From positions 4,464,001-4,528,000 of the forward strand of contig NZ_LT670819.1 in assembly GCF_900129855.1 (NCBI RefSeq): a stretch of 64,000 bases of DNA, read 5' to 3'. A model generated the notes under the pieces. That model was not told the DNA's origin, ran no database searches, and saw nothing but the letters and a program-made list of their open reading frames with translations. Position numbers and translations under genes: made by a program. Below are positions 25,913 through 36,793 of this stretch, in pieces; within the stretch, counting starts at the first letter, position 1; the number at the start of each line of letters is the position of its first letter. Origin of the DNA: Streptomyces sp. 3214.6 (lineage in GTDB: Bacteria > Actinomycetota > Actinomycetes > Streptomycetales > Streptomycetaceae).

Positions 25913-26917
25913 ATGAAAATTGCTTTCGTCGGGAAGGGCGGCAGCGGCAAGACCACCCTGTCCTCCCTGTTCATCCGCCACCTCGCCGCCACCGGCGCCC
26001 CCGTGATCGCGGTCGACGCGGACATCAACCAGCATCTGGGGCCCGCCCTCGGCCTGGACGAGGCGGCGGCCGCCGCACTGCCCGCGATGGGCGACCGGCT
26101 GTCACTCATCAAGAACTACTTGCGCGGCTCCAACCCCCGCGTCACCTCCGCCGAGACGATGATCAAGACGACACCGCCCGGCGAGGGCTCCCGGCTGCTG
26201 CGGGTGCGCGAGAACAACCTGGTGTACGACGCCTTGGCCCGGCCGGTGGAACTCGACGGCGGCGCCGTCCGTTTGATGGTCACGGGCCCCTTCACGGACG
26301 CCGACCTGGGGGTCTCCTGCTACCACTCCAAGACGGGAGCGGTGGAGCTGTGCCTGAACCACCTGGTGGACGGGCGTGACGAGTACGTCGTGGTCGACAT
26401 GACGGCGGGCTCGGACTCCTTCGCCTCCGGCATGTTCACCCGCTTCGACGTCACGTTCCTCGTCGCCGAGCCGACCCGGAAGGGGGTCTCCGTCTATCGC
26501 CAGTACAAGGAGTACGCCCGCGACTTCGGCGTCGAGCTGAAGGTCGTCGGCAACAAGGTGCAGGGCCAGGACGACATCGACTTCCTCCGCGCCGAGGTCG
26601 GGGCCGACCTGCTCGTGACGGTCGGGCACTCCGACTGGGTACGCGCCATGGAGAAGGGCCGGCCGCCCCGGTTCGAGCTCCTGGAGGACACCAACCGCCA
26701 CGCCCTGCGCCTGTTGCGGACGACCGTCGACTCGGCGTACGAGCGGCGCGACTGGAAGCGCTACACACGGCAGATGGTGCACTTCCATCTGAAGAACGCC
26801 GAGTCCTGGGGCAACGAACGCACCGGGGCCGACCTGGCGGCGCAGGTCGACCCCGGGTTCGTCCTCACCGAAGCGGTCACGGCCTCGTGTGACGGCTGCG
26901 TGACCGCTACCGCCTGA
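25913..26917 (+). CDS. CooC/MinD-like ATP-binding protein
   Basis: A 334-residue SIMIBI-class ATPase starting MKIAFVGKGGSGKTTLSSLFIRHL, with a deviant Walker A (GKGGSGKTT), the switch segment IAVDADINQHLG and a Walker B region EYVVVDMTAGSDSF. These features match CooC-type nickel-insertion ATPases and related MinD proteins. FLVAEPTRKGVSVYRQYKEYA and VVGNKVQGQDD are the adenine-contacting parts. The C-terminus has two nearby cysteines (ASCDGC) that might bind metal. ATG 25913 and GTG 25904 are both possible; no ribosome site is visible, so leaderless initiation is likely. It overlaps the convergent NodB-like gene by 11 bp. The client protein is unknown. Confidence 0.88.
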   Translation: MKIAFVGKGGSGKTTLSSLFIRHLAATGAPVIAVDADINQHLGPALGLDEAAAAALPAMGDRLSLIKNYLRGSNPRVTSAETMIKTTPPGEGSRLLRVRENNLVYDALARPVELDGGAVRLMVTGPFTDADLGVSCYHSKTGAVELCLNHLVDGRDEYVVVDMTAGSDSFASGMFTRFDVTFLVAEPTRKGVSVYRQYKEYARDFGVELKVVGNKVQGQDDIDFLRAEVGADLLVTVGHSDWVRAMEKGRPPRFELLEDTNRHALRLLRTTVDSAYERRDWKRYTRQMVHFHLKNAESWGNERTGADLAAQVDPGFVLTEAVTASCDGCVTATA

Positions 26918-28187
26918 CCGCCGGTGCCCCCGGCGCGCCCTTCGGTGCCGGGGCGGGGCCGCCGGGCAGGAAGGACGCCCAGCCCTGCTTCGGGGCCTCG
27001 CCGACCTCCAGCGTGCGCAGCCTGGCCAGGGTCTGCGGGTCCTGGGCGTCCAGCCAGTCGGCCAGCTGGCGGAAGGAAACGCAGCGCACGTCCGGTTTGT
27101 TGCAGACCTTCTCGACGACCTCCTCGATGGCGCGCATGTACGTGCCGCCGTTCCAGGACTCGAAGTGGTTGCCGATGATCAGCGGGGCGCGGTTGCCGTC
27201 ATAGGCCCGGTCGAAGCCCTTGAGCAGGCCGTCCCGCATCTGGTCGCCCCAGAACCCGTACTTGTCGGGGTCGCCCTGGGTGGCGGTGCCGGACTGGTTG
27301 ACCATGAAGTTGTAGTCCATGGTGAGCTGCTCGTAGGTGTGGCCGGGGAAGGGCACGAGTTGCATCGACAGGTCCCACAGGCCCTCCTTCTTGCCGGGCC
27401 AGACCTGGTTGTCGACGCCGCTGGTGTCGTAGCGGAAGCCCAGCTCGCGGGCGGCCCTCATGAAGTTCCTCTGGCCTTCCAGACAGGGGGTGCGGGCGCC
27501 GACGAGTTCCTTGTCGTAGTCGAAGGGCAGCGGAGCGGCGTTCTTCATGCCGGTGTTGCTCTTCCAGGTCTTCACGAACTGCTTGGCCTGGGCGATCTCG
27601 TCCTTCCACTCCTCGACCGACCACTCGCCGACGCCGCCGTTCTTCCCGCAGAAGTGGCCGTTGAAGTGGGTGCCGATCTCGTTGCCCTCCAGCCACGCCA
27701 GGCGCAGCTGCTTCACGGTGTCGGCGATGCCCTGCTCGTCGTTGAATCCGATGTCGGAGCGGCCCGGCGAGTGCTGCGGCGGCTTGTACAGGTCGGCCTT
27801 CTCCTCCGGCAGCATGTACACGCCGCTGAGGAAGTACGTCATCGTCGCGTGGTTGGCCTTGGACACCTTGCGGAAGTGGGAGAACAGCCGCTGGCTGTCC
27901 TCGCCCGCGCCGTCCCAGGAGAAGACCACGAACTGCGGCGGCTTCTCGCCCGGCTTCAGACGCTCCGGTCGCGGCAGGTGGGGCTGTGCCCCGGTGTAGG
28001 CGGTGGAGCCGTCGCCGATCAGGCGGACCGCGCTCTTGGGCGCCGGGGCGGGCTTCGCCTGCTGCGGGCCCGGTACCCCCGGCTTGGAACCATGGGAACC
28101 GTCGGTTCCCGTCGCGCAACCGGCGAGCGATGCGGCGACAGCCGCTGCGACCACTGCGCCCGCGGCGATCCTCTGGGTGGCGGCCAT
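26907..28187 (-). CDS. Secreted lipoprotein with NodB-like polysaccharide deacetylase fold
   Basis: A 426-residue protein with a type II signal (MAATQRIAAGAVVAAAVAAS, lipobox SLAGC). The catalytic barrel shows divergent NodB motifs: motif 1 VVFSWDGAGED (instead of TFDDGP), motif 2 GTHFNGHFCG (the H-x3-H metal pair), and motif 3 VGARTPCLEG (the RxP). The Trp of the last motif lies in KKEGLWDLSMQLVPF. So a metal site is probably kept, but the catalytic base may differ. It should act on cell-wall or extracellular glycan at the outer membrane face. GAAGGTGG lies 7 nt before ATG 28187. An upstream in-frame start at 28331 lacks a ribosome site. Confidence 0.85.
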   Translation of the reverse strand: MAATQRIAAGAVVAAAVAASLAGCATGTDGSHGSKPGVPGPQQAKPAPAPKSAVRLIGDGSTAYTGAQPHLPRPERLKPGEKPPQFVVFSWDGAGEDSQRLFSHFRKVSKANHATMTYFLSGVYMLPEEKADLYKPPQHSPGRSDIGFNDEQGIADTVKQLRLAWLEGNEIGTHFNGHFCGKNGGVGEWSVEEWKDEIAQAKQFVKTWKSNTGMKNAAPLPFDYDKELVGARTPCLEGQRNFMRAARELGFRYDTSGVDNQVWPGKKEGLWDLSMQLVPFPGHTYEQLTMDYNFMVNQSGTATQGDPDKYGFWGDQMRDGLLKGFDRAYDGNRAPLIIGNHFESWNGGTYMRAIEEVVEKVCNKPDVRCVSFRQLADWLDAQDPQTLARLRTLEVGEAPKQGWASFLPGGPAPAPKGAPGAPAVRR

Positions 28188-28523
28188 CCGGCGCCCACCT
28201 TCTTCCTTCTCTCGGCCAACGCCGACGAGGGCGTTCTCTGATGACGCGCCGGAACGAGCCGGCGGCGTCGTCAAGGTCGCACGAGACCGAGAAGGAATTA
28301 GTACGACAAGCCGATAAAAGGACCGCTTCACCCTTGCGAGTGATTAACTGCCCCATTTGCCACAAAAATCCATGCTTGACCTTTACTCTGCATTACGATT
28401 CGTTTACCGAGCGTTGATTTTCATCCCGCCGCTGCACGCCGTGACCCACGGCCGCGACCGCCCCCGCCACAGCCGGGGGACCCCCAGTTCCGCGACCGCG
28501 CTGCCCCGGAGGAGACGGGAAAC
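28188..28523. other. Divergent promoter region between the NodB-like and SulP genes
   Basis: 336 bp. The stretch 28330-28425 is AT-rich for this genome and contains TTGACC at 28377-28382, a plausible -35 element for the plus-strand SulP gene. No gene is visible. Confidence 0.4.
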
Positions 28524-31292
28524 ATGTCTGCCTGCGCCCCCACCCGCACTGCCCACTCGACGCGCACCGAGCGCACCCACTCACCCCACAGCCCCCCACC
28601 GGCCCCGCACCGCCGCTTCCGCATCGCGGGCGCCGACCTGTCCGCCTCGATCGCGGTCTTCCTGATCGCCCTGCCCCTGTCCCTCGGCATCGCCCTCGCC
28701 ACCGGCGCCCCTCTCCAGGCCGGCCTTGTCGCCGCTGCCATCGGAGGGATCGTGGCCGGCTGGGCAGGCGGTTCACCACTCCAGGTCAGCGGCCCCGCAG
28801 CGGGCCTGACCGTCGTCACCGCCGACCTCATCCAGCGCTACGGCTGGCGGACGACATGCGCCATCACCGTCCTCGCCGGACTCGCCCAACTGGGCCTCGG
28901 CTGTCTGCGCGTGGCGCGCACCGCCCTCGCCGTCAGCCCCGCCATCGTGCACGGCATGCTCGCCGGCATCGGCGTCACCATCGCCGTCGCCCAAGTGCAC
29001 ATCGTCCTCGGCGGCAGCCCCCAGAGCTCCGTCCTCGACAACCTCCGCGCCCTGCCCGCCCAGTTGGCCCGACTGCAGCCCGCGGCCGTGGCCGTGAGCG
29101 CACTGACCCTGACCCTGCTGCTGCTCTGGCCGCGCATCCCCGGCCGGCTGGGCCGTCTGCTGCACCACGTGCCGGCCGCGCTCGTCGCCGTCACGGGCGC
29201 CACCGCGACCGCCGCGCTCACCGGCCTCACCCTGCCCAAGGTCGACCTGCCCTCCTGGAGCAGCCACGCCCTGGCCGGGCTGCCCGACGGGCCGGTGCTC
29301 GGGATCGCCGCCGCCGTCCTCACCACCACCCTGGTGTGCAGCGTGCAGTCACTGCTCGGCGCGATCGCCGTGGACAAGCTGATCGCCTCGCGCCCCGGTC
29401 TGCTCGGCTCCCGCTCCACCCGCGTCGGCCGCTCGGACCTGGACCGCGAGCTGCTCGGTCAGGGGGCGGCCAACATCGTCTCCGGCGCACTCGGCGGACT
29501 GCCGGTGGCAGGTGTGGCCGTGCGCAGTTCGGCAAATGTCCAAGCCGGTGCCGTGAGCCGGAACTCCACGATGCTGCACGGCGTTCTCGTAGTAGTCGCC
29601 GCGCTGCTGATGGTCCCGATCCTGGATCTCATCCCGCTCGCCTCACTCGCCGCCCTGGTGATGGCCGTCGGCATCCAGATGGTGTCCCTGCACCACATTC
29701 GCACGGTGACGCGCCACCGAGAGGTGCTGGTGTACGCCGTCACCACCCTCGGCGTGGTGCTCCTCGGCGTCCTGGAGGGCGTCATGCTCGGCATCGCCGT
29801 GGCCGTAGCCGTCGCCCTGCACCGCCTTACGCGCACCCGCATCACGCACTACGAGAAGGAAGGAGTCCATCACGTACACGTACGAGGCCAGTTGACGTTC
29901 CTCGCCGTGCCGCGGCTCAGCCGCATGCTGCACCTCGTGCCCCAAGGCACCCAGGTCGTGGTCGAGTTGGACGGCTCCTTCATGGATCACGCGGCGTACG
30001 AGTCCCTGCAGGACTGGCAGAAGGCGCACACCGCGCACGGTGGCTCCGTGGAGCTGACCGGCCGCCGCACCGGCACGGCGCTCGGCACCGGAGCCGCATT
30101 CGAGCCACACGTCGATACCGACACCGACACCGACATCGACACCGGCACCGGCACCGGCACCGGCAGGGGTGACGGCTCCAGAGCCGAGGAGAGCGAGTCG
30201 ACCGCTCCCCGAGGTCTCGGCCAGGTTCCCACCGCAGACACCGCCATCGCCGACTGCCGGTGCCGCCCCTGGACGCCGTGGCGCAACCACCAGTGCGAGG
30301 TGCCACGGGAAATGACGACGACAGCGGCGCCCCGGCCGCCCATGACGGCGGACTCCACGGACACGCCGAGCTCGACAGAGCCGCCGGACACGGCCCAGAG
30401 GAAGAGAAAGGAGAGGACCGAGCCCGAGGAGACAACCGAGCTCGCCGGACATGCCGGTCAGGCCACGCACGCCGGGCATGCTGGGCACGCCGAGAGCGCC
30501 CAGCACGTCGAGCAGACCATGAACGCCGAGCTTGCCGGTCATGCCGGGCACACCGAGAACCCCAAGCACGCCGGGCCTGCCGGGCCTGCCGGGCCTGCCG
30601 GGCCTGCCGGGCCTGCCGGGCCGAGTGGACATCAACTGGTGCGTGGCATCAGCGCGTTCCAGCGCAACACCGCGCCGCTGGTACGGGGCGAGCTGGCGCG
30701 GCTGGCGCGGGAGGGGCAGCAGCCCACCCAGCTCTTCCTCACCTGCGCCGACTCACGACTGGTCACCTCGATGATCACTTCCAGTGGTCCCGGCGATCTG
30801 TTCGTGGTCCGCAACGTGGGCAACCTCGTGCCCCCACCCGGCGAGGAGAGCGGGGACGACTCGGTGGGGGCGGCCATCGAGTATGCGGTGGACGTGCTGA
30901 AGGTGCGGTCCATCACGGTGTGCGGGCACTCCGGGTGCGGTGCCATGCAGGCGCTGCTCGCCTCCGAACCCGGCGGCCCCCGGACCCCGCTGAAGCGGTG
31001 GCTTCGGCACGGCTTGCCCAGCCTGGAGCGGATGGGCGACGACAGCCGCCCCTGGGCCCGGCTGGCCGGGCGGGCACCGGCGGACGCGGGCGAGCAGCTC
31101 TGCCTGACCAACGTGGTACAGCAGTTGGAGCACCTGCGGGCCCATGAGTCGGTGGCCCGAGCCCTGCGGGCCGGGGCGTTGGAGCTGCACGGGCTGTACT
31201 TCCACGTGGGCGAGGCACAGACGTACCTGCTCACCGGAGGGAACGGCGGCGAGCTGTTCGACCATGTGGGAGTGACGGACCTGACGGCGTGA
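28524..31292 (+). CDS. SulP-family bicarbonate/sulfate transporter fused to beta-carbonic anhydrase
   Basis: A 922-residue fusion. Residues about 30-440 form the SulP transporter (multiple helices; ADLSASIAVFLIALPLSLGIA is the conserved first helix and SGPAAGLTVV the early motif). Residues about 447-515 are the STAS domain. Residues about 520-705 are a low-complexity linker: a Thr/Asp/Gly run, Gly/His/Ala repeats and Ala-Gly-Pro repeats. Residues about 708-922 are a beta-class carbonic anhydrase with zinc ligands in CADSR (Cys about 741) and CGHSGCGAM (about 800-808). The pairing suggests coupled bicarbonate uptake and CO2/bicarbonate interconversion. SulP-CA fusions are known in bacteria; the linker here looks lineage-specific. 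Confidence 0.92.
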   Translation: MSACAPTRTAHSTRTERTHSPHSPPPAPHRRFRIAGADLSASIAVFLIALPLSLGIALATGAPLQAGLVAAAIGGIVAGWAGGSPLQVSGPAAGLTVVTADLIQRYGWRTTCAITVLAGLAQLGLGCLRVARTALAVSPAIVHGMLAGIGVTIAVAQVHIVLGGSPQSSVLDNLRALPAQLARLQPAAVAVSALTLTLLLLWPRIPGRLGRLLHHVPAALVAVTGATATAALTGLTLPKVDLPSWSSHALAGLPDGPVLGIAAAVLTTTLVCSVQSLLGAIAVDKLIASRPGLLGSRSTRVGRSDLDRELLGQGAANIVSGALGGLPVAGVAVRSSANVQAGAVSRNSTMLHGVLVVVAALLMVPILDLIPLASLAALVMAVGIQMVSLHHIRTVTRHREVLVYAVTTLGVVLLGVLEGVMLGIAVAVAVALHRLTRTRITHYEKEGVHHVHVRGQLTFLAVPRLSRMLHLVPQGTQVVVELDGSFMDHAAYESLQDWQKAHTAHGGSVELTGRRTGTALGTGAAFEPHVDTDTDTDIDTGTGTGTGRGDGSRAEESESTAPRGLGQVPTADTAIADCRCRPWTPWRNHQCEVPREMTTTAAPRPPMTADSTDTPSSTEPPDTAQRKRKERTEPEETTELAGHAGQATHAGHAGHAESAQHVEQTMNAELAGHAGHTENPKHAGPAGPAGPAGPAGPAGPSGHQLVRGISAFQRNTAPLVRGELARLAREGQQPTQLFLTCADSRLVTSMITSSGPGDLFVVRNVGNLVPPPGEESGDDSVGAAIEYAVDVLKVRSITVCGHSGCGAMQALLASEPGGPRTPLKRWLRHGLPSLERMGDDSRPWARLAGRAPADAGEQLCLTNVVQQLEHLRAHESVARALRAGALELHGLYFHVGEAQTYLLTGGNGGELFDHVGVTDLTA
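30570..30623. repeat. 9-bp coding repeat in the SulP-carbonic anhydrase linker
   Basis: Six tandem copies of GCCGGGCCT encode a collagen-like Ala-Gly-Pro run. Weaker Gly-His-Ala repeats precede it from about 30450. Confidence 0.92.
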
Positions 31293-31666
31293 CGACGGGC
31301 GGCGTCCGCCGAACCCCTCTCCTCGGCCGGCGCCGCCCAAACCCAAGCCCAACCCTCAACCCCGCCCCCACCCACGCCCACACACCCTCACCCCCCACGC
31401 ACACGCACACGCACACGCACACCCGCACACGCACCCGCACCCGCACCCGCACCGGGGAACGGGTGTGAAAGGCGTTACACCGGCTGAACTCCGATCGGTC
31501 GCCGTCCGTGGGTATCAATGGCCCCGGGTACCGGTTACCGCTGCCCCGGACGCCCACCAACAGGTCTAAACCAATTTTTCGTCGGCCCTTGTCACCGGGC
31601 CCCTGGGTCTGATGAGCTGTGGCCTGGGACACAACGGACACGGACACCCTTCGAGAGGGAGATGTC
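31293..31666. other. Intergenic region upstream of acsA with hexanucleotide repeat
   Basis: 374 bp. The run at 31396-31453 consists of CACACG/CACCCG-type hexamers (about nine units). The rest should contain the acsA promoter; TAAACC at 31566-31571 lies in the only AT-rich patch, followed by AATTTTTCG. No gene is seen. Confidence 0.5.
31396..31453. repeat. Hexanucleotide microsatellite
   Basis: About nine consecutive six-base units of CACGCA, CACACG, or CACCCG type, with strong C/A strand asymmetry. Confidence 0.85.
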
Positions 31667-33609
<1,943 letters not shown>

Positions 33610-33625
<16 letters not shown>

Positions 33626-33646
33626 CAAGGGCCGAGCGAGGACTGA
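33610..33646. repeat. 21-bp duplication of the acsA 3' end
   Basis: GCCGAGCGAGGACTGA occurs at 33610-33625 (the acsA end) and again at 33631-33646. The offset of 21 bp keeps the second TGA in the acsA frame. Confidence 0.93.
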
Positions 33647-33659
33647 GTACGTCGTTGCA

Positions 33660-33696
33660 GGGCACCCGGTGGCAGATGCGCGCCGGGTGCCCTTTT
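33660..33696 (+). terminator. Terminator of acsA
   Basis: GGGCACCCGG (33660-33669) pairs with CCGGGTGCCC (33683-33692), followed by TTTT. Confidence 0.9.
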
Positions 33697-33709
33697 CGCA
33701 CCTAACGTA

Positions 33710-33725
33710 GGAATCACCGGATTCC
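33710..33725. promoter_or_regulatory. Inverted repeat upstream of nhaA
   Basis: GGAATC-ACCG-GATTCC, followed by an AT-rich tract (TAGACTAAACAAAATAGG at about 33743-33760) where the nhaA promoter should lie. May be an operator. Confidence 0.4.
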
Positions 33726-33820
33726 TCCCAGCGCACTTTAGGTAGACTAAACAAAATAGGTGCGCCGGGAAGTCTGGTCGGCATGTGCTCAGTCCTGCCC
33801 ACCGACCGGAGGTCCCCACC

Positions 33821-35281
33821 GTGCCCGCGCCCCGCACCCCAAGTCCCCGCAAGGTCCTGGGACGGCTGTCCCTCCCCGAACGGAACTTCGTCGCGGAGGC
33901 GTTGCGTGCCGAGACCGTCGGCGGTGTCCTGCTCCTCGTAGCCGCCGTCACCGCGCTGATCTGGGCGAACATCCCGGCGCTGCACGACAGCTACGAGAGC
34001 GTCGGCCACTTCCACCTCGGGCCCCATGCCCTCGGGCTGAACCTCTCCGTCGCACACTGGGCCGCCGACGGCCTCCTCGCGGTCTTCTTCTTCGTCGCCG
34101 GTATCGAGCTCAAGCGCGAGCTGGTGGCCGGTGACCTCAAGGACCCCAAAGCCGCCGCGCTGCCCGTGGTGGCCGCGCTCTGCGGGATGGCCGTACCGGC
34201 GCTCGTCTACACGCTCACCAACCTCACCGGCGGCGGCTCCCTGGGCGGTTGGGCGGTGCCCACCGCCACCGACATCGCGTTCGCGCTCGCCGTGCTCGCC
34301 ATCATCGGCACCTTCCTGCCGAGCGCGCTGCGCGCCTTCCTGCTCACCCTCGCCGTCGTCGACGACCTGTTCGCCATCCTGATCATCGCGGTGTTCTTCA
34401 CGAACACCATCGACTTCGCGGCGCTGGGCGGCGCTGTCCTCGGGCTCGTCGTCTTCTGGCTGCTGCTGCGCAAGGGCGTGCGCGGCTGGTACGTCTATGT
34501 GCCGCTCGCGCTGGTGATCTGGGCGCTGATGTACAACAGCGGCGTCCACGCCACGATCGCCGGTGTCGCGATGGGCCTGATGCTGCGCTGCACCACGCGC
34601 GAGGGCGAGGAGCGCTCCCCCGGCGAGCGGATCGAGCATCTCGTCCGGCCGCTCTCCGCCGGTCTCGCGGTGCCGCTGTTCGCCCTGTTCAGCGCGGGTG
34701 TGGCGGTCTCGGGCGGCGCGCTCGCGGATGTGTTCGCCCGGCCGGAGACGCTGGGCGTGGTCCTCGGTCTCGTCGTCGGCAAGACGGTCGGCATCTTCGG
34801 CGGGACCTGGCTGACCGTCCGGTTCACCCGGGCCTCGCTCAGCGAGGACGTCGCCTGGGCGGACGTCTTCGCCGTCGCGTCCCTCGCGGGCATAGGCTTC
34901 ACCGTCTCGCTGCTGATCGGGGAACTAGCCTTCGAGGGCGACGCCGCGCTCACCGACGAGGTCAAGGCCTCCGTCCTGCTGGGCTCGCTGATCGCGGCGA
35001 CCCTGGCGACGGTCCTGCTGAAACTGCGCAACGCCAAGTACCGGCGGATGTGGGAGGCGGAGGAGCGCGACGACGACCTCGACGGCATCCCTGACGTCTA
35101 CGAGCAGGACGACCCGGCGTACCACCTGCGGATGGCGGAGATCCTCGACCGCAAGGCCGCCGAGCACCGCCGGATCGCCGCGGAGATCGCCCGGCGGAGC
35201 GCCCAGGGGGAGGCCGAAGCGCGCCACGGGCTTGCCGAAGTGGCGGGCGGGGCGGGCGAGGAGGGCGACCGTCCGGCATGA
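33821..35281 (+). CDS. nhaA: Na+/H+ antiporter NhaA
   Basis: Exchanges internal Na+ for external H+ in the cytoplasmic membrane. The 486-residue protein has the twelve-helix NhaA pattern and the paired aspartates of the ion site in LTLAVVDDLFAILII, together with TATDIAFALAVL of helix IV. The C-terminal 90 residues are a charged cytoplasmic extension (DDDLDGIPDVYEQDDPAYHL) beyond the E. coli length of 388. GTG 33821 follows GGAGGT at 7 nt. It is followed after 76 bp by the holin-superfamily gene. Confidence 0.94.
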   Translation: MPAPRTPSPRKVLGRLSLPERNFVAEALRAETVGGVLLLVAAVTALIWANIPALHDSYESVGHFHLGPHALGLNLSVAHWAADGLLAVFFFVAGIELKRELVAGDLKDPKAAALPVVAALCGMAVPALVYTLTNLTGGGSLGGWAVPTATDIAFALAVLAIIGTFLPSALRAFLLTLAVVDDLFAILIIAVFFTNTIDFAALGGAVLGLVVFWLLLRKGVRGWYVYVPLALVIWALMYNSGVHATIAGVAMGLMLRCTTREGEERSPGERIEHLVRPLSAGLAVPLFALFSAGVAVSGGALADVFARPETLGVVLGLVVGKTVGIFGGTWLTVRFTRASLSEDVAWADVFAVASLAGIGFTVSLLIGELAFEGDAALTDEVKASVLLGSLIAATLATVLLKLRNAKYRRMWEAEERDDDLDGIPDVYEQDDPAYHLRMAEILDRKAAEHRRIAAEIARRSAQGEAEARHGLAEVAGGAGEEGDRPA

Positions 35282-35357
35282 TCTGACGGGACGGTACAAA
35301 AGAATCCAGAACGAGTGCAGCAGCGGATACACGTAGCAGCAGAAAAGGGAGAACGCG

Positions 35358-35846
35358 ATGAGCGCACCCGACGGCAGCCCGGTCGGCGCCGAACGCAGCA
35401 TCGGCCAGCTGTTCGCCTCGGCGACGACCGAGTTGTCGGCGCTGGTGCACGACGAGATCGCGCTGGCGAAGGCGCAATTGAAGCAGGACGTCAAGCGTGG
35501 CGCGATGAGCGGCGGGGCGTTCTCGGTGGCCGGCGCGGTCCTGGTGTTCTCCCTGCCGATGCTGAACTTCGCGCTGGCGTACGGCATCCGGACCTGGAGC
35601 GACTGGAACCTCGCGGTCTGCTTCCTGCTGTCGTTCGCGGCGAACGTGCTCGTCGCGCTCGTGCTGGTGCTGATCGGCGTGCTCTTCGCGAAGAAGGCGC
35701 AGAAGGGCAAGGGCCCCCAGAAGGTCGCGGCGTCCATGAAGGAGACCGCGGGCGTCCTGCAGAACGCCAAGCCGCACCCGCGGCCCGAGCTCCCGCAGGA
35801 TCGGGTCCCGGCGGCCATCGAGGCTGTGGGACGCTCGTCGTCATGA
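35358..35846 (+). CDS. Phage-holin superfamily membrane protein (actinobacterial holin-X type)
   Basis: A 162-residue protein: short soluble head (SIGQLFASATTELSALVHDEIALAKAQLKQDVKRG), then two hydrophobic helices (about residues 50-75 and 83-108) and a Lys-rich cytoplasmic tail (KKAQKGKGPQKV). This is the DUF1469/Phage_holin_3_6 pattern widespread in actinobacterial chromosomes. Despite the name, no lysis role is established. AAAAGGGAGA lies 5 nt before the ATG. Its stop overlaps the next start (ATGA), so the two are translationally coupled. Confidence 0.9.
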   Translation: MSAPDGSPVGAERSIGQLFASATTELSALVHDEIALAKAQLKQDVKRGAMSGGAFSVAGAVLVFSLPMLNFALAYGIRTWSDWNLAVCFLLSFAANVLVALVLVLIGVLFAKKAQKGKGPQKVAASMKETAGVLQNAKPHPRPELPQDRVPAAIEAVGRSSS

Positions 35847-36793
35847 CGGACCCCGCCACTCCATCGGCCCAGCCCGCTTCGGTCGTACGGCCGGACACGG
35901 TCTTCGGCGTCCAGGTCACCCACCGCGAGGTCGCCGCGAACGGCGCGCGGTTCCACATCGCGGAGCTGGGCGACGGTCCGCTGGTCATGCTCGTCCACGG
36001 TTTCCCGCAGTTCTGGTGGACATGGCGGCACCAGCTGGTCGCGCTGGCCGACGCGGGCTTCCGGGCCGTCGCGATGGACCTGCGGGGCGTGGGCGGCAGC
36101 GACCGTACGCCCCGCGGCTACGACCCGGCCAACCTCGCCCTCGACATCACCGGCGTGATCCGCTCCCTGGGCGAGCCGGACGCCGCACTGGTCGGCCACG
36201 ACCTGGGCGGCTATCTGGCGTGGACGGCGGCCGTGATGCGCCCCAAGCTCGTGCGGCGGCTCGCCGTCGCCTCGATGCCGCATCCCCGGCGCTGGCGCTC
36301 GGCGATGCTCGCCGACGTGCGGCAGACGACCGCGAGCTCCCACATCTGGGGGTTCCAGCGGCCTTGGATCCCCGAGCGGCAGCTCACCGCCGACGACGGC
36401 GAACTGGTGGGCCGACTGATCCGGGAGTGGTCCGGGCCGCGACTGCCGGAGGACGAGACGGTGGAGACGTACCGGCGTGCGATGTGCATCCCGTCCACGG
36501 CGCACTGCGCGGTGGAGCCGTACCGCTGGCTGGTGCGCTCGATGGCCCGCCCGGACGGCATCCAGTTCTACCGGCGCATGAAGCGGCCCGTGCGCGTGCC
36601 CACGCTCCACTTGCACGGCTCCCTCGATCCGGTGATGCGCACCCGCAGTGCGGCCGGCTCCGGCGAGTACGTCGAAGCGCCGTACCGCTGGCGGCTGTTC
36701 GACGGTCTGGGCCACTTCCCGCACGAGGAGGATCCGGTCGCTTTCTCCACGGAACTGGTCAATTGGCTGAAGGATCCCGAACCCGATCGGTGA
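35843..36793 (+). CDS. Alpha/beta hydrolase, epoxide-hydrolase-like
   Basis: A 316-residue enzyme. HGFPQFWWTWRHQ carries the oxyanion/loop motif, VGHDLGGYLAW has the nucleophile Asp (in the epoxide hydrolase and dehalogenase branch rather than Ser), and GLGHFPHEE has the catalytic His. The cap-domain region (SSHIWGFQRPWIPERQL) separates the two core halves. GGVGGSDRTPRGYD matches the Asp-containing strand. The family hydrolyses epoxides, dehalogenates or cleaves esters; the Asp nucleophile favours epoxide hydrolase. Overlaps the upstream membrane-protein gene by 4 bp. Confidence 0.88.
   Translation: MTDPATPSAQPASVVRPDTVFGVQVTHREVAANGARFHIAELGDGPLVMLVHGFPQFWWTWRHQLVALADAGFRAVAMDLRGVGGSDRTPRGYDPANLALDITGVIRSLGEPDAALVGHDLGGYLAWTAAVMRPKLVRRLAVASMPHPRRWRSAMLADVRQTTASSHIWGFQRPWIPERQLTADDGELVGRLIREWSGPRLPEDETVETYRRAMCIPSTAHCAVEPYRWLVRSMARPDGIQFYRRMKRPVRVPTLHLHGSLDPVMRTRSAAGSGEYVEAPYRWRLFDGLGHFPHEEDPVAFSTELVNWLKDPEPDR

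Noticed and set aside
31396..31453. Possible CRISPR array
   Set aside because: Six-base units without spacers; simple microsatellite, and no cas genes are present.
35358..35846. Prophage lysis gene
   Set aside because: The holin-superfamily fold is common in actinobacterial chromosomes and no other phage genes lie near.
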